From NCBI GenBank assembly GCA_040002995.1, contig JBDUDK010000052.1, forward strand, positions 49,195 to 113,194: a DNA stretch of 64,000 nt, read 5' to 3'. The position numbers were made by a program, and so were the translations under genes. This document shows, piece after piece, positions 41,357 through 50,017 of the stretch (position 1 is the stretch's first letter; every line of letters begins with the position of its first letter). This stretch comes from JBDUDK01 sp040002995 (GTDB taxonomy: Bacteria; Actinomycetota; Acidimicrobiia; Acidimicrobiales; Ilumatobacteraceae). Below the pieces are notes generated by a model that ran no database searches, was not told the origin of the DNA, and was given only the letters and a program-made list of their open reading frames with translations.

Positions 41357-43561
41357 TCACGATCCGCCGGGGCAGGGCGGGGCCGCCGCGCCGCAGAGCC
41401 GCAGGTCGGCACGATCTTGCACTTCTTCGACAAGCGCGGCGCGTGGTTGGAACGCGAGCGCGCCGTCTGCGTCGAACATAAGTGACGCGCTGGCGTTGCC
41501 GTGGAATTCGAACTGATACGTAACGCAGCCGCCTTCAAACACGTATGACCGAGTGCTCCGCAAGTCGGGAGGCAGCTTCTCGGGTTTTTCGTATCGCCGC
41601 GTGCCGACCTCGTCGCTCGGTACTTCCGTCGCGCCCGAGAGATCACACTTTTCGGGCGGGAGCAGGCGCGCCTCAACGGCGCGCTTTCCGCCCTGGTCAG
41701 AGTCGAGCCAGAAGCGCCCTTGTCCTCGGCGGATTTGCACGCCGCCCAACTTCCAACCGGCGGGCAATGAAGAGATGCACGGCACCGATTCGGCCGATGG
41801 CACCGCTTGGGCCATGAGGATCATCAGATTGTCGGTGCCACAGCTCGGTGTGCCCGCAACCTGCAGGTCCGACGTGAAGATGCCGGCGGTGGCCTGGAGG
41901 GCGAGGAAGCCTCCGAAGAGCAGGGCCAGCGCCAGACCGATGCGCATGAAGCCCCAGCGCTGCAGCGAGATAGGCCGGCGCTCGGGCGCGAGCGCACGGA
42001 ACTGAGCCACCAGATCACGACCGTCTTTCTTCATTGCGGTGCGCAGTTGCGTAGGGCTGGCGACACCGCGCGCCGCGGCGAATGCTTCGGCGATCTCGTC
42101 GGGGCTGAAGTAGTTGACGGCTCGTCGATACACGCGCTCGGCGTCGGTGCGCACGGCGAGGACAAGCATCATGTTCGCGAGGTCCACCGCCTCTCGCCAC
42201 GGTGACGGGCGCACCTGGACGAAAGCGACGTCGATGAGCAGCACATGGCCGTCTCTGACCAACAGGTTGGCGGGCTTGATGTCGCGGTGCGCCAGGCCGC
42301 AGTCCCAGAGCTTGCGGATCAGGGCCAATCCTTCGTCGACGACCGCGTCATCGATATCGGCGTCGCCTATTTCGACGGCTCCGTCGAAGAAGCCGGTGAC
42401 GAGGAGGTATTCGCGTTCGGGAGTCAACTCCACGATCCCGTACGGCGTCGCCGTCGGTATTCCGTTGTCGCGCAGCAGCCGGAGTGTGTAGTCCTCGTAC
42501 TGAACGAGCCGCCGTACCGATTGAAACGGCGCCTCATCTTCGAGCCGGCCATAGAGGATGGTGCGCCCGGTCTTGTACCAGCGATCGGCCCGCACGTGGT
42601 TCATGGCGTAGAGCTTCCCGAACAGATATGTGTCGGGATCTCCGGCGACGCGAAGCCGGAGCGGGGTCGATCCGCCCGAGCCGGCCAATCCGACGGGTTT
42701 GATGTCGACGACGGTGAGCCCGAGTTGGTCTTCGACCGCGAGACGGATCGCCTCGCCGCGACGGCCCCCGATGTCGAGATGGGCGGTCTTGCCCCTGCGG
42801 TAGGCGACCGGGAAGACCTCGTTCGGCGTAAAGAAACGAAACGCGTTCAAGGGAATGGCCACGGCAAGCGCCACGCCGATGAGCTGGTCGAAGGGATGGT
42901 CGACTCCGAGGTACAGGCGCGACAGGCAGAAGACGCCGACCACGCTGAAAGCCACGGCTTTCGCAATCGTGCGGGACCGTCCGGAGACGACGATCGCGTA
43001 GCAGATCCCCACGGCGATCATCGTGAGGACGACGACGGGCGGCGAAGGGAGTGAGAATCCAACCCATCTGTCGATGACGGTGACGTCGTAGGGACGGGGC
43101 CGGCCGAAGTTGTAGTAGAGCTTCTCGCCGATCAACTCCAGCACGATGACGCTGCCGATGAATGTGAAGATGTGGCGCCATCGCTTGAACGCGAGCAGGG
43201 CCAGTAGGAGCCCTCCGGCCACCACTGTTACCGCCCAGCCGGAGCCGACGCGATTGATCGCTCGCATGATCGTGTTCAGCCAACCGGTGCGAACGTTGGC
43301 GATCGCACGGAGCAGGCCGGCGTCGATTCGATCGGTGACGCGCTTCACGCCCCGCGACTCGAGGGCCGTGATCACCAAGATCAAGAGGGCGCCCAAAGCG
43401 AGGAGCCAGCCCTTACCGGTGAGGCCGATACTCCTGGGAAGCGGCGGTGGCGCGCCCGATGGGCGGCGGCGGCGCCGGGTACGCCGGGCGGTCGGTGGGA
43501 CCGTGGGCGCGGCAACGATCGGCTCGTCGCCGGAGGCGGCCGGCCGGGCTTCGGTCGTCAC
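41357..43561 (-). CDS. PAP2-like / kinase / extracytoplasmic-tail fusion membrane protein
   Basis: 734 aa from GTG 43561. A basic Pro-rich leader (1-45) is followed by a PAP2-like membrane domain (~50-245). Motif 1 is intact (KLYYNFGRPRP), but the SGH motif reads SLPSPPVV and motif 3 reads SRLYLGVDHPFD with the histidine shifted by one, so phosphatase activity is doubtful. Residues ~255-535 form a kinase-like domain with the catalytic loop HRDIKPANLLV (Asp427) and metal Asp444 intact. A membrane helix (~541-559) then leads to a ~170-residue Cys-containing outside tail. GTGA overlap with the upstream lipoprotein gene. Confidence 0.8.
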   Translation of the reverse strand: MTTEARPAASGDEPIVAAPTVPPTARRTRRRRRPSGAPPPLPRSIGLTGKGWLLALGALLILVITALESRGVKRVTDRIDAGLLRAIANVRTGWLNTIMRAINRVGSGWAVTVVAGGLLLALLAFKRWRHIFTFIGSVIVLELIGEKLYYNFGRPRPYDVTVIDRWVGFSLPSPPVVVLTMIAVGICYAIVVSGRSRTIAKAVAFSVVGVFCLSRLYLGVDHPFDQLIGVALAVAIPLNAFRFFTPNEVFPVAYRRGKTAHLDIGGRRGEAIRLAVEDQLGLTVVDIKPVGLAGSGGSTPLRLRVAGDPDTYLFGKLYAMNHVRADRWYKTGRTILYGRLEDEAPFQSVRRLVQYEDYTLRLLRDNGIPTATPYGIVELTPEREYLLVTGFFDGAVEIGDADIDDAVVDEGLALIRKLWDCGLAHRDIKPANLLVRDGHVLLIDVAFVQVRPSPWREAVDLANMMLVLAVRTDAERVYRRAVNYFSPDEIAEAFAAARGVASPTQLRTAMKKDGRDLVAQFRALAPERRPISLQRWGFMRIGLALALLFGGFLALQATAGIFTSDLQVAGTPSCGTDNLMILMAQAVPSAESVPCISSLPAGWKLGGVQIRRGQGRFWLDSDQGGKRAVEARLLPPEKCDLSGATEVPSDEVGTRRYEKPEKLPPDLRSTRSYVFEGGCVTYQFEFHGNASASLMFDADGALAFQPRAALVEEVQDRADLRLCGAAAPPCPGGS

Positions 43562-44481
43562 CCCGAAGTTCCCTTCAGCCACGCGGCGGCGATCGCCGCG
43601 ACATCGGTGGTTCCGCTCCCCAGCTCCGCGTTCAGTTCGCGGAGGGCGTCGGTCGTAAGGCGTTGGGAAACCGCGTCGACGGTCCGCGAAATCGTCGGCC
43701 ACCGCTCGAGGACCTCGGCCCGCACGATCGGTGTGACGTTTTCCGCCTCCAGCAGGCCTCGGTCGTCCTGCAGCACCACGAAGTGGTCATCGGTGATGCT
43801 CGGGTCCGTCGAAAACAGAAGCGCGACGTCGATTCCGCCACTCCGAAGCGCCTGCTGTGTGAGGGGACCGCCCACATCGAGCGCAACGACGTCTCGGAAC
43901 TTCAACCCGTAGACCTTCTCGAGGCCCACGAGGCAGAACTCGCGTGTCGAGCACTCGGGCGGGCCACCGAACGTGAGCTGATTCCCCACCTTGGCCGCGT
44001 CGCTCAGCGTGCGCAGGCCGTAGCGAATGGCTGTCGTGCGGGTGACGACGAATGCATTTGAGTTTTGAGCGGGGGCGGCAGCGAGAGCGCGCAGGGAGGT
44101 GTCTCGGAGCGCGCGGTCGAGGACGGCGTGCGTGAGAGATGCGTCGGACCCCGAACGGGCGGCACCGAGGCTCAGGAACTGCAATGCGGTTCCGGCGTAC
44201 TCGGGGAGGAACTCGACGAGTCCGCTAGTGAGCGCCGGAGACACGAACTCACGAGGGCCCAGATTGAACGCTCGCTTCACCGCGAAGCCGTCGTTTTCCA
44301 ACGCCTGGCTGTACAACTCGGCGAGCAGCCTGCTCTCGCCGAAGTCGAACGAAGCCACGGTGATCGTGTTGTCGCCCAACGCGGAGGGTGACGTTTGCTT
44401 CTTCGTCGTGGAGCCGCAGCTCGCAAGAACCACGAGGCACACCGAGAGGGCAAGAGAGACAATCGATCTCCGACTGCCCAT
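43558..44481 (-). CDS. OpuAC/OsmF-like substrate-binding lipoprotein
   Basis: 307 aa from ATG 44481, with GGGAGGG upstream; GTG 44499 would add six residues. Lipobox LVVLASC in the signal peptide, then an OpuAC-type binding domain: NTITVASFDFGESRLLAELYSQALENDGFAVKRAFNLGPREFVSPALTSGLVEFLPEYAGTAL. Such domains bind choline, betaine or similar quaternary amines in ABC systems, but no permease or ATPase is present. Standing first in the lipid/kinase operon, it may bind a lipid head group or sense osmolytes outside the cell. Confidence 0.88.
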   Translation of the reverse strand: MGSRRSIVSLALSVCLVVLASCGSTTKKQTSPSALGDNTITVASFDFGESRLLAELYSQALENDGFAVKRAFNLGPREFVSPALTSGLVEFLPEYAGTALQFLSLGAARSGSDASLTHAVLDRALRDTSLRALAAAPAQNSNAFVVTRTTAIRYGLRTLSDAAKVGNQLTFGGPPECSTREFCLVGLEKVYGLKFRDVVALDVGGPLTQQALRSGGIDVALLFSTDPSITDDHFVVLQDDRGLLEAENVTPIVRAEVLERWPTISRTVDAVSQRLTTDALRELNAELGSGTTDVAAIAAAWLKGTSG

Positions 44482-44603
44482 CCTCCATATCCCTCCCACG
44501 CGCGAACCGCCCCTTCAGGGACTCTCTCACATCGCCGAGAGCCTGGGAAGCTGATGCCGACGGGCGGCTGGGCCACGCGTCAACCAATAGGGTCGCGGGG
44601 CTC

Positions 44604-45269
44604 ATGAAGATCCGGGCGTTGGAGAGAGTACGCGTGGACCGCACGCAACCCCACGCGAGCAGTCACTGGGTACGGCGCCGACACGACGCTATTGCGCTCG
44701 CGGCCGGCGTCGTTGTCCTGGCGGCCGGCATGATCGCAGTGCGCAACGGTTCGGTGTCGGGCTTCGAGAAAAGCGTCTTTCACGCGATCAACGACCTGCC
44801 TCGAGCGCTCTATCCGGTCCTGTGGCCGGTGCAGCAACTCGGAGCCATTTTGGTCGGACCGATCGTTGCCGCCGCCGCCACGCTCTTCCGAAGATTCCGA
44901 TTGGCGATAGCTCTGCTGATCGCGACGGCGGCCAAACTCCTTTTGGAACGCGCCGTTAAGGCGATCGTGAGTCGCGACCGACCGGGCACCTCCATAGGGC
45001 CGGATATTCACCAACGGGGCACGGTGAGTCTCACGGGCGAGAGCTTCGTGTCGGGGCACGCCGTTCTCGTGACCGCGATCGCCGGGCTCGTGTCGCCCTA
45101 TCTTCGGGGCCGCTGGAAGATCATTCCGTGGGCGCTCGTTGGTCTGGCGATGGTCACACGCGTGTATGTCGGCGCCCACAACCCGCTCGACGTGATTTGT
45201 GGTGCGGCGCTCGGACTCGCGACAGCCAGCGCCCTCAATCTGGCCGTCGGGGTTCCCGAGACCGCTTGA
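44604..45269 (+). CDS. PAP2-family membrane phosphatase
   Basis: 221 aa from ATG 44604. Several membrane segments and all catalytic motifs: KAIVSRDRP, SFVSGHAVL and TRVYVGAHNPLD. Close paralogue of the 36334 protein and divergent from the OpuAC-like lipoprotein gene across 122 bp. Probably acts on an isoprenoid or glycerol-lipid phosphate. Confidence 0.9.
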   Translation: MKIRALERVRVDRTQPHASSHWVRRRHDAIALAAGVVVLAAGMIAVRNGSVSGFEKSVFHAINDLPRALYPVLWPVQQLGAILVGPIVAAAATLFRRFRLAIALLIATAAKLLLERAVKAIVSRDRPGTSIGPDIHQRGTVSLTGESFVSGHAVLVTAIAGLVSPYLRGRWKIIPWALVGLAMVTRVYVGAHNPLDVICGAALGLATASALNLAVGVPETA

Positions 45270-45304
45270 CCGGCTCGGCTAGCTGCGCTATCAGCTGAGG
45301 CGCC

Positions 45305-45562
45305 TTATCGGGTTGCGGATCGGCGCGCACGAACGGTCGCGGTCAGTCGGCCGCATGCACGCCGCGCGGTCGCTCGGTGGTAGGTCCTCATGCGCCGGCG
45401 CGGCGACCAGCAACGCCGCCGGGGAGTGCTCTGTGTCTCCGTCGCGGACGGCATTTCGGGTCGGGTGATGAAAAGGACTGCGGCCAGAAGGACGACGAGT
45501 CCGATTGTCACGTAGCCACCGGGCCAGGACGCATTGCCGGCCGCCGCGAGTGTGGCCGTCAT
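45305..45562 (-). CDS. Small single-pass membrane protein (hypothetical)
   Basis: 85 aa. Begins by ATGA overlap with the STAS gene and carries one membrane segment (GGYVTIGLVVLLAAVLFI, residues ~15-32) followed by a very basic tail. No recognised family. The overlap supports it; the Arg-rich tail may be frame noise. Confidence 0.4.
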   Translation of the reverse strand: MTATLAAAGNASWPGGYVTIGLVVLLAAVLFITRPEMPSATETQSTPRRRCWSPRRRMRTYHRATARRACGRLTATVRARRSATR

Positions 45563-45975
45563 CGCGTGCCCTGCTCGGCCGTCACGACGAAGCGATCACG
45601 CATGTCGAGAAGCTCCAGGAGACGCGTCAACGCCGGGCTCGGAGAACGAAGAGCTACGCACTGCCGCCCGCTGTCGAGTCGACCCACCAACGAAATCAAC
45701 GAGCGAAGGCCCGAGGCATCAATGAACGACACCCCGGCTACATCGAGCACCGCCCCGCACGGGCGAGGCACGAATCCTGCGGATTGCGCAGCAAGCCAGG
45801 CGCCGGAGTGGAGGTCGAGTTCCCCCGAGAGCGTCACCACCGTGTCGCGCTGCTCGTCGACGCTTGCTCCGACGCGAAGGTACGGGTGGTTTTGTTTGCT
45901 GCGGTCCGCACCCCGCGCATGCGAAAGCGGCTTACGCCAGTGACCCTTGATTCGCCTTGCCGACAGCCGGATCAC
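45559..45975 (-). CDS. STAS-domain protein (anti-sigma factor antagonist-like)
   Basis: 138 aa. After a 30-residue basic leader the STAS domain reads DTVVTLSGELDLHSGAWLAAQSAGF...GAVLDVAGVSFIDASGLRSLISLVGRLDSGRQ, with the phosphorylatable Ser in DASGL. Such proteins release sigma factors from anti-sigma kinases (SpoIIAA/RsbV type). No kinase partner is adjacent. The true start may be one of the internal Met/Val codons after the leader. Confidence 0.85.
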   Translation of the reverse strand: MIRLSARRIKGHWRKPLSHARGADRSKQNHPYLRVGASVDEQRDTVVTLSGELDLHSGAWLAAQSAGFVPRPCGAVLDVAGVSFIDASGLRSLISLVGRLDSGRQCVALRSPSPALTRLLELLDMRDRFVVTAEQGTR

Positions 45976-46275
45976 CCCCGTGGGCCCGCTAGGACAAGAA
46001 AATACTCGCCATGGTGAGCCAAAAGGCGGGCCTTACCAGGTCTTAACCGCCGTTCGGACGCGTCACGCTCTCTACGTCGGTGTTGACACGGAGCGGTCAT
46101 CTGACTTTTGCCCAACGCTTACCAGCCACGGTGCGTGTCTCGTGCGATTCGGCCCGTCCGATGTCTTACGACAGCGGCCACGGGTACTGAAAAGAGTGCC
46201 GCGCCTGCCCGCGGTAGCGGCGAGGTGCGAAACGCCGGACAGGGCGTAGCTCTCTCCGGGAAGGGAGGAATCGAC
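45976..46275. other. 300-bp intergenic region, no gene recognised
   Basis: Both strands lack a convincing ORF. I tested by eye for riboswitch cores (SAM-IV, c-di-GMP, c-di-AMP) because a purine-rich GGGAGGA lies at the end, but found no matching core. It presumably holds the BON gene promoter and 5' leader. Confidence 0.5.
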
Positions 46276-46632
46276 GTGGCTTGGATCCATCCCGAAGCGC
46301 GCTACTACTACGACTGGGGGGAAGTGCCATCGCGTTTGACCGGTCGGGCGCCGATCACACGTACCGATAGTTCGATCAAGGGGGCCGTCGTCGACCTTCT
46401 CCGTGTCGACCCGTACACCAAGGACGAATATCTGAAGGTCTCTGTGAAACGCGGCGTCGTGATCGTGCAGGGCGTGGTCCGCTCGCGGCTGGCCCAGCAG
46501 GCCGTCGATCGCGACTGTTGGAACGTCGCGGGTGTGACCGACGTGAGCAACCAGGTGGAAGTCACCGAGGCCGGGGCCACGCTTCCGGCGCGCCAAGGCC
46601 ATTCGCCGGGTGGCCGGCGCATACTTCGGTAA
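46276..46632 (+). CDS. BON-domain protein
   Basis: 118 aa from GTG 46276, preceded by GGGAGGA 5 bp upstream. Residues ~35-105 form a BON domain: SSIKGAVVDLLRVDPYTKDEYLKVSVKRGVVIVQGVVRSRLAQQAVDRDCWNVAGVTDVSNQVEV, which binds phospholipid or envelope structures in OsmY-like proteins. No signal peptide. The start was chosen on the RBS; the longer frame to 46108 has no coding character. Confidence 0.78.
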   Translation: MAWIHPEARYYYDWGEVPSRLTGRAPITRTDSSIKGAVVDLLRVDPYTKDEYLKVSVKRGVVIVQGVVRSRLAQQAVDRDCWNVAGVTDVSNQVEVTEAGATLPARQGHSPGGRRILR

Positions 46633-46645
46633 TTCGCGTGCGAAG

Positions 46646-46721
46646 TGGTGGGCCGCCAGGGTCTCGAACCCTGCACCTTGGGATTAAAAGTCCCCTGCTC
46701 TACCCGATGAGCTAGCGGCCC
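46646..46721 (-). tRNA. tRNA-Lys(UUU) with encoded CCA
   Basis: On the minus strand the acceptor GGGCCGC pairs with GCGGCCC, the T-arm is CAGGG-TTCGAGA-CCCTG, the D-arm contains AGCTCATCGGGTAGAGC, and the anticodon loop CTTTTAA gives UUU. The discriminator A is at 46649 and CCA is encoded at 46646-46648. Confidence 0.95.
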
Positions 46722-46827
46722 GACTGCGGCATCTTTGCACCGCCCGTGATATTCCCTCGCGGAGGTGCTGGGCGGGGCAAACTAACGCGCACACTCCATG
46801 CGGGCGGCATGCGAGAGGACGACGAGT

Positions 46828-47130
46828 ATGAAGACCCGTAGGCACGGTAGGTCGATGCCCCAAGTCTCCGAACAGCTCTCCCAGGCCCAGCGAGGCGAGC
46901 GGCTCGCGCCCGCCTCACGGTCCGCCCGCAAGAGCGAGTGGGTGTACGTCGACCCCGACGATCCTCGCATGTGGCCGATCACGACGCCCGAGGAAGGCAA
47001 TGGTTGGGTCTACGTTCACCAGGATCTCGCCATCGACACCGAAGCCCGTCGACTACGAGTTGCATTTAGGTTACATTCACCGACCCACCAGCTCCTTGCG
47101 TGGTGGCGCGAGTTCGGACGCGGCGACTGA
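46828..47130 (+). CDS. Hypothetical protein
   Basis: 100 aa, ATG 46828. Middle part (SEWVYVDPDDPRMWPITTPEEGNGWVYVHQDLAIDTEARRLRV) has coding-like codon use with two WVYV repeats; the last ~25 residues look less so. No family recognised. It may be a real small protein or a fragment. Confidence 0.4.
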   Translation: MKTRRHGRSMPQVSEQLSQAQRGERLAPASRSARKSEWVYVDPDDPRMWPITTPEEGNGWVYVHQDLAIDTEARRLRVAFRLHSPTHQLLAWWREFGRGD

Positions 47131-47172
47131 GCGTTGGTTCGAGGCCCTCAAAAGTTGGGGAAGAATCGCGCC

Positions 47173-48414
47173 ATGGCGGCGCCCCGGTCTCTCGGCAATC
47201 TGTTGGCGAAACTCCTCGGACCCGACCTTCCGGTTGCGGTTGAGGCGTACGACGGTTCTCGTCTCGGTCCTCCCGACGCGCCGGCCAAGCTCGTGGTGCG
47301 TTCACCCGAGGCCCTGCAGCGCATCTTGACCGCGCCGGGGGAACTCGGCTTCGCGCGTGCCTACGTCTCGGGCGCGCTTGACGTGGAGGGCGACATTTTT
47401 GAGGTGTTGACCCTGCGGGATCGGCTTCCGAAGGTCAAGGCCGACCTCGAGCTCTGGACCGGAATCGCCAGACTCATCGGCCGCGCTGGTCTACATCGCC
47501 TCCCGCCGCCGCCGGAGGAGGCGCGCCTAACCGGACGCCGTCACAGCCGCCAGCGAGACGCGGCGGCCGTTGCCTACCACTACGACGTGTCGAACGAGTT
47601 CTACCGGATGATCCTCGGGCCGTCGCTCACGTACTCCTGCGCGGTATGGGCCGACCCATCCGTAGGGCTCGAACGCGCCCAAGAGGCTAAACACGATCTG
47701 ATTTGTCGCAAGCTCGGGCTCGCGCCGGGTATGCGTCTTCTCGATGTCGGCTGCGGTTGGGGTTCGTTGCTGTTGCACGCCGCTGCGCATTACGACGTGC
47801 AGGCGGTCGGCATCACCATCTCGCGCCGCCAGGCCGACCTCGCGGCCAAGCGAATCAGCGAGGCCGGACTGGCCGACCGCGTCGAGATCAGAGTGCAGGA
47901 CTATCGCGACGTCGCCGATGGACCCTACGACGCGATCAGCTCGATCGGCATGTTCGAGCACGTCGGGATGGGACAGCTTGGCGTGTACTTCAGCCGTCTT
48001 CATCAGCTTCTTGGTCCCAGCGGCCGGCTTCTCAACCACGGAATCACCCGGCCGCCGGGCAACCACTCCCGATTTGCGCGTCACGGATTCATCGACCGCT
48101 ACGTGTTTCCCGACGGGGAGCTTCACGAAGTAGGCACCGTTGTCTCCGCGCTCCAGGAGAACGGCCTCGAGTTCCGCCACGGCGAGAGCCTGCGCGAGCA
48201 CTACGCGCTCACCCTGCGCGCGTGGGTGGCCAATCTCGAGTCGTCGTGGGACGAAGCGGTCGCCGAGGTCGGTATCGCGCGGGCCCGCATATGGCGTCTG
48301 TATATGGCCGCGGCGGCGCTCAACTTCGAGGGCGGCAATACCAACGTGTACCAGCTACTCGCGACCCGTAGCGACGGCGGCCGCAGTGGCGTGGGCTGGC
48401 GCCCCGACTGGTAA
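47173..48414 (+). CDS. Cyclopropane-fatty-acyl-phospholipid synthase family methyltransferase
   Basis: 413 aa from ATG 47173. N-terminal half is the CFA substrate-binding region (LVVRSPEALQRILTAPGELGFARAYVSGALDVEGD). The SAM site is LLDVGCGWGSLLLHAA, after YHYDVSNEFYRMILGPSLTYSCAVW, a nearly invariant CFA-synthase/CmaA sequence; SIGMFEHVGMGQLGVYF and the bicarbonate-site Cys/Glu region follow. It methylates unsaturated acyl chains in phospholipids, producing cyclopropane or methyl-branched products. It fits with the desaturase at 5256 but is 42 kb away. Confidence 0.93.
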   Translation: MAAPRSLGNLLAKLLGPDLPVAVEAYDGSRLGPPDAPAKLVVRSPEALQRILTAPGELGFARAYVSGALDVEGDIFEVLTLRDRLPKVKADLELWTGIARLIGRAGLHRLPPPPEEARLTGRRHSRQRDAAAVAYHYDVSNEFYRMILGPSLTYSCAVWADPSVGLERAQEAKHDLICRKLGLAPGMRLLDVGCGWGSLLLHAAAHYDVQAVGITISRRQADLAAKRISEAGLADRVEIRVQDYRDVADGPYDAISSIGMFEHVGMGQLGVYFSRLHQLLGPSGRLLNHGITRPPGNHSRFARHGFIDRYVFPDGELHEVGTVVSALQENGLEFRHGESLREHYALTLRAWVANLESSWDEAVAEVGIARARIWRLYMAAAALNFEGGNTNVYQLLATRSDGGRSGVGWRPDW

Positions 48415-48438
48415 GCCCAAACTGGTATCCCAGCCGGT

Positions 48439-49254
48439 TCAGATCATCGTGTTGAGGTTGGCGAGCACGCTCTCGCCGAGTTTCTGATCGCCGGCGACGT
48501 GCGCGTTGGTCGCCACTTGCTTAGGGGTCCGACGTCCGCACACGAGCACGAGGAAGGTCTCGCTGTCCATCGCGATCGACGCGGTCGACCCGCCCGACGG
48601 TGGCTCGATCGGCTTCGCCCGGCCATCGACCGTGCCGATGGTGAGGGCGCGCTGAACCGGACCGGTGAGTTCGAAGGAGATCGATGTGCCTTCCGCGGGC
48701 GCGACGCGCTTGCCCACGACCATCGACAGGCCGCGAAGGAGACGGTCGAGTGTGTGCTCGGCGACGGGTCCGTCGAGATCGCCCGGGCGACCGACGGCGC
48801 GGCGCACGTCCTGTTCGTGCACCCAGAAGTCGAGGATGCGGATCTGCATGAAGTCGAGCAGAGTGCCCGGCCCGATAGGCGTCCACGAATCCGCGGCGAG
48901 CTGCTCGTCGGTCAACGCGTTGATCTGCGCGCGGCGCAGGGCGACGAGCCCATCGAACTCCGCCAGCACGGCGGCTCCGTCCAGATCGCGGCGGGCGTCG
49001 ACCTCGTGCTCGGTGCGCTGCCCGAGCTCGTTGCGGACGTGAGGTCCGAACGTGGCGACGTGATCGGTCGGCGCGAGACCGGCGAGGCTGCGCTCGGTGC
49101 CGATGAGATGCGAGAACTGGTCCTTCACCGTCCAGCCCGGGCAGTCGGTGGGCAGACTCCACTCGTCCGGGGTGAGCGAGGCGCCGAGGGCCGACAACGA
49201 CGACCAGACATGTTCGAGCTTGCTGATCGTGTCGTCTCGAAGCGAGGCCGCCAT
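48439..49254 (-). CDS. Mycothiol-dependent MDMPI/DinB-type enzyme (TIGR03083-like)
   Basis: 271 aa from ATG 49254, with AAGGAG upstream. N-terminal four-helix DinB-like region (SLPTDCPGWTVKDQFSHLIGTERSLAGL) with the conserved metal His in SHLIG and another in DFWVHEQDVRRAVGRPG; C-terminal SCP2-like beta domain (SISFELTGPVQRALTIG). This matches mycothiol-dependent maleylpyruvate isomerase-family proteins. Reaction on a specific substrate is unknown. It is 12 bp from the DsbA-like gene on the same strand, suggesting a thiol-linked pair. Confidence 0.85.
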   Translation of the reverse strand: MAASLRDDTISKLEHVWSSLSALGASLTPDEWSLPTDCPGWTVKDQFSHLIGTERSLAGLAPTDHVATFGPHVRNELGQRTEHEVDARRDLDGAAVLAEFDGLVALRRAQINALTDEQLAADSWTPIGPGTLLDFMQIRILDFWVHEQDVRRAVGRPGDLDGPVAEHTLDRLLRGLSMVVGKRVAPAEGTSISFELTGPVQRALTIGTVDGRAKPIEPPSGGSTASIAMDSETFLVLVCGRRTPKQVATNAHVAGDQKLGESVLANLNTMI

Positions 49255-49265
49255 GGTGGGCTCCT

Positions 49266-49955
49266 TCACGGTGCGGGGTTCTGGATCGTGCGCCACTCCC
49301 GAGCTTGCAGGTAGGGCGAGAAAAGCTTGGCGATGTCGCGCTGTGCGGCGAGCGTCTTGGGCGTTTTCAGCTCGTACAGATGCTCGACTCTCGCGTACGC
49401 CACGGTGAGGTCCCAGAGCGCTCCTACAGCGTCTCCACTCACGGGTGCCGGGGCGGCGCACGGCCCGAATACGGCACCACCCCAAGGAAACACGATGATG
49501 GGAACGCCGAATCCGCCGAAGTCGTTCACCGCGCGCTCGTGGTCGGCGCGCACGTCGTCGTGCGTTGTCGGGTCGGCGATTGCATCGTCCCACCCCGACG
49601 CGGGAGCACCAATCTCGGCCAGAAGTTCGGCCCGAACGTCGGTGTCGTACGGACGACGGCCCTCGTCGAACAGGGCGCGCCCGCACACCTCGTACCACGA
49701 GTCGAGCAACCAGGGGTCGATGCGGCGCAGCCATGCTCCTACCCGCATCGGTGTCCAGCCGTACGCGAAGTCACGCTCCCATGGGTGTTTCTTTCCTTCG
49801 ACCCTATTAATTTCTTCGAGGCTGAAGAAGCGCCAATCGATGGTGAGCCCGGTGGTGGCGCGCACCGCTCGGATCCAGCGAGACGTTTGGTAGGCCCACG
49901 GGCACATCGGGTCGAAGAAGAACTCGACCGCGTCAATGTCCGCGTGAACGCCCAT
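49266..49955 (-). CDS. DsbA-family thioredoxin-fold protein, Rv2466c-like
   Basis: 229 aa from ATG 49955 (TTG 49964 is the alternative). The redox/active-site loop reads FFFDPMCPWAYQTSRWIRAV, so the usual CxxC is reduced to CPWA with a single cysteine, as in mycothiol-S-transferase-like relatives. The DsbA helical insert and cis-Pro (GVPIIVF) are clear. Related to mycobacterial Rv2466c, a mycothiol-dependent nitroreductase (from memory). Acts in the cytoplasm, as no signal peptide is seen. Confidence 0.82.
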   Translation of the reverse strand: MGVHADIDAVEFFFDPMCPWAYQTSRWIRAVRATTGLTIDWRFFSLEEINRVEGKKHPWERDFAYGWTPMRVGAWLRRIDPWLLDSWYEVCGRALFDEGRRPYDTDVRAELLAEIGAPASGWDDAIADPTTHDDVRADHERAVNDFGGFGVPIIVFPWGGAVFGPCAAPAPVSGDAVGALWDLTVAYARVEHLYELKTPKTLAAQRDIAKLFSPYLQAREWRTIQNPAP

Positions 49956-50017
49956 GAAGGCCAACCCTAGTGGTGCGATCTCGATCGCAGCCCTGGTGAC
50001 CTTACGCTCGTGACCGC

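Noticed and set aside
45976..46275. Possible riboswitch before the BON gene
   Set aside because: No conserved core of SAM-IV, c-di-GMP or c-di-AMP classes could be matched by eye; structure prediction would be needed to reopen the question.
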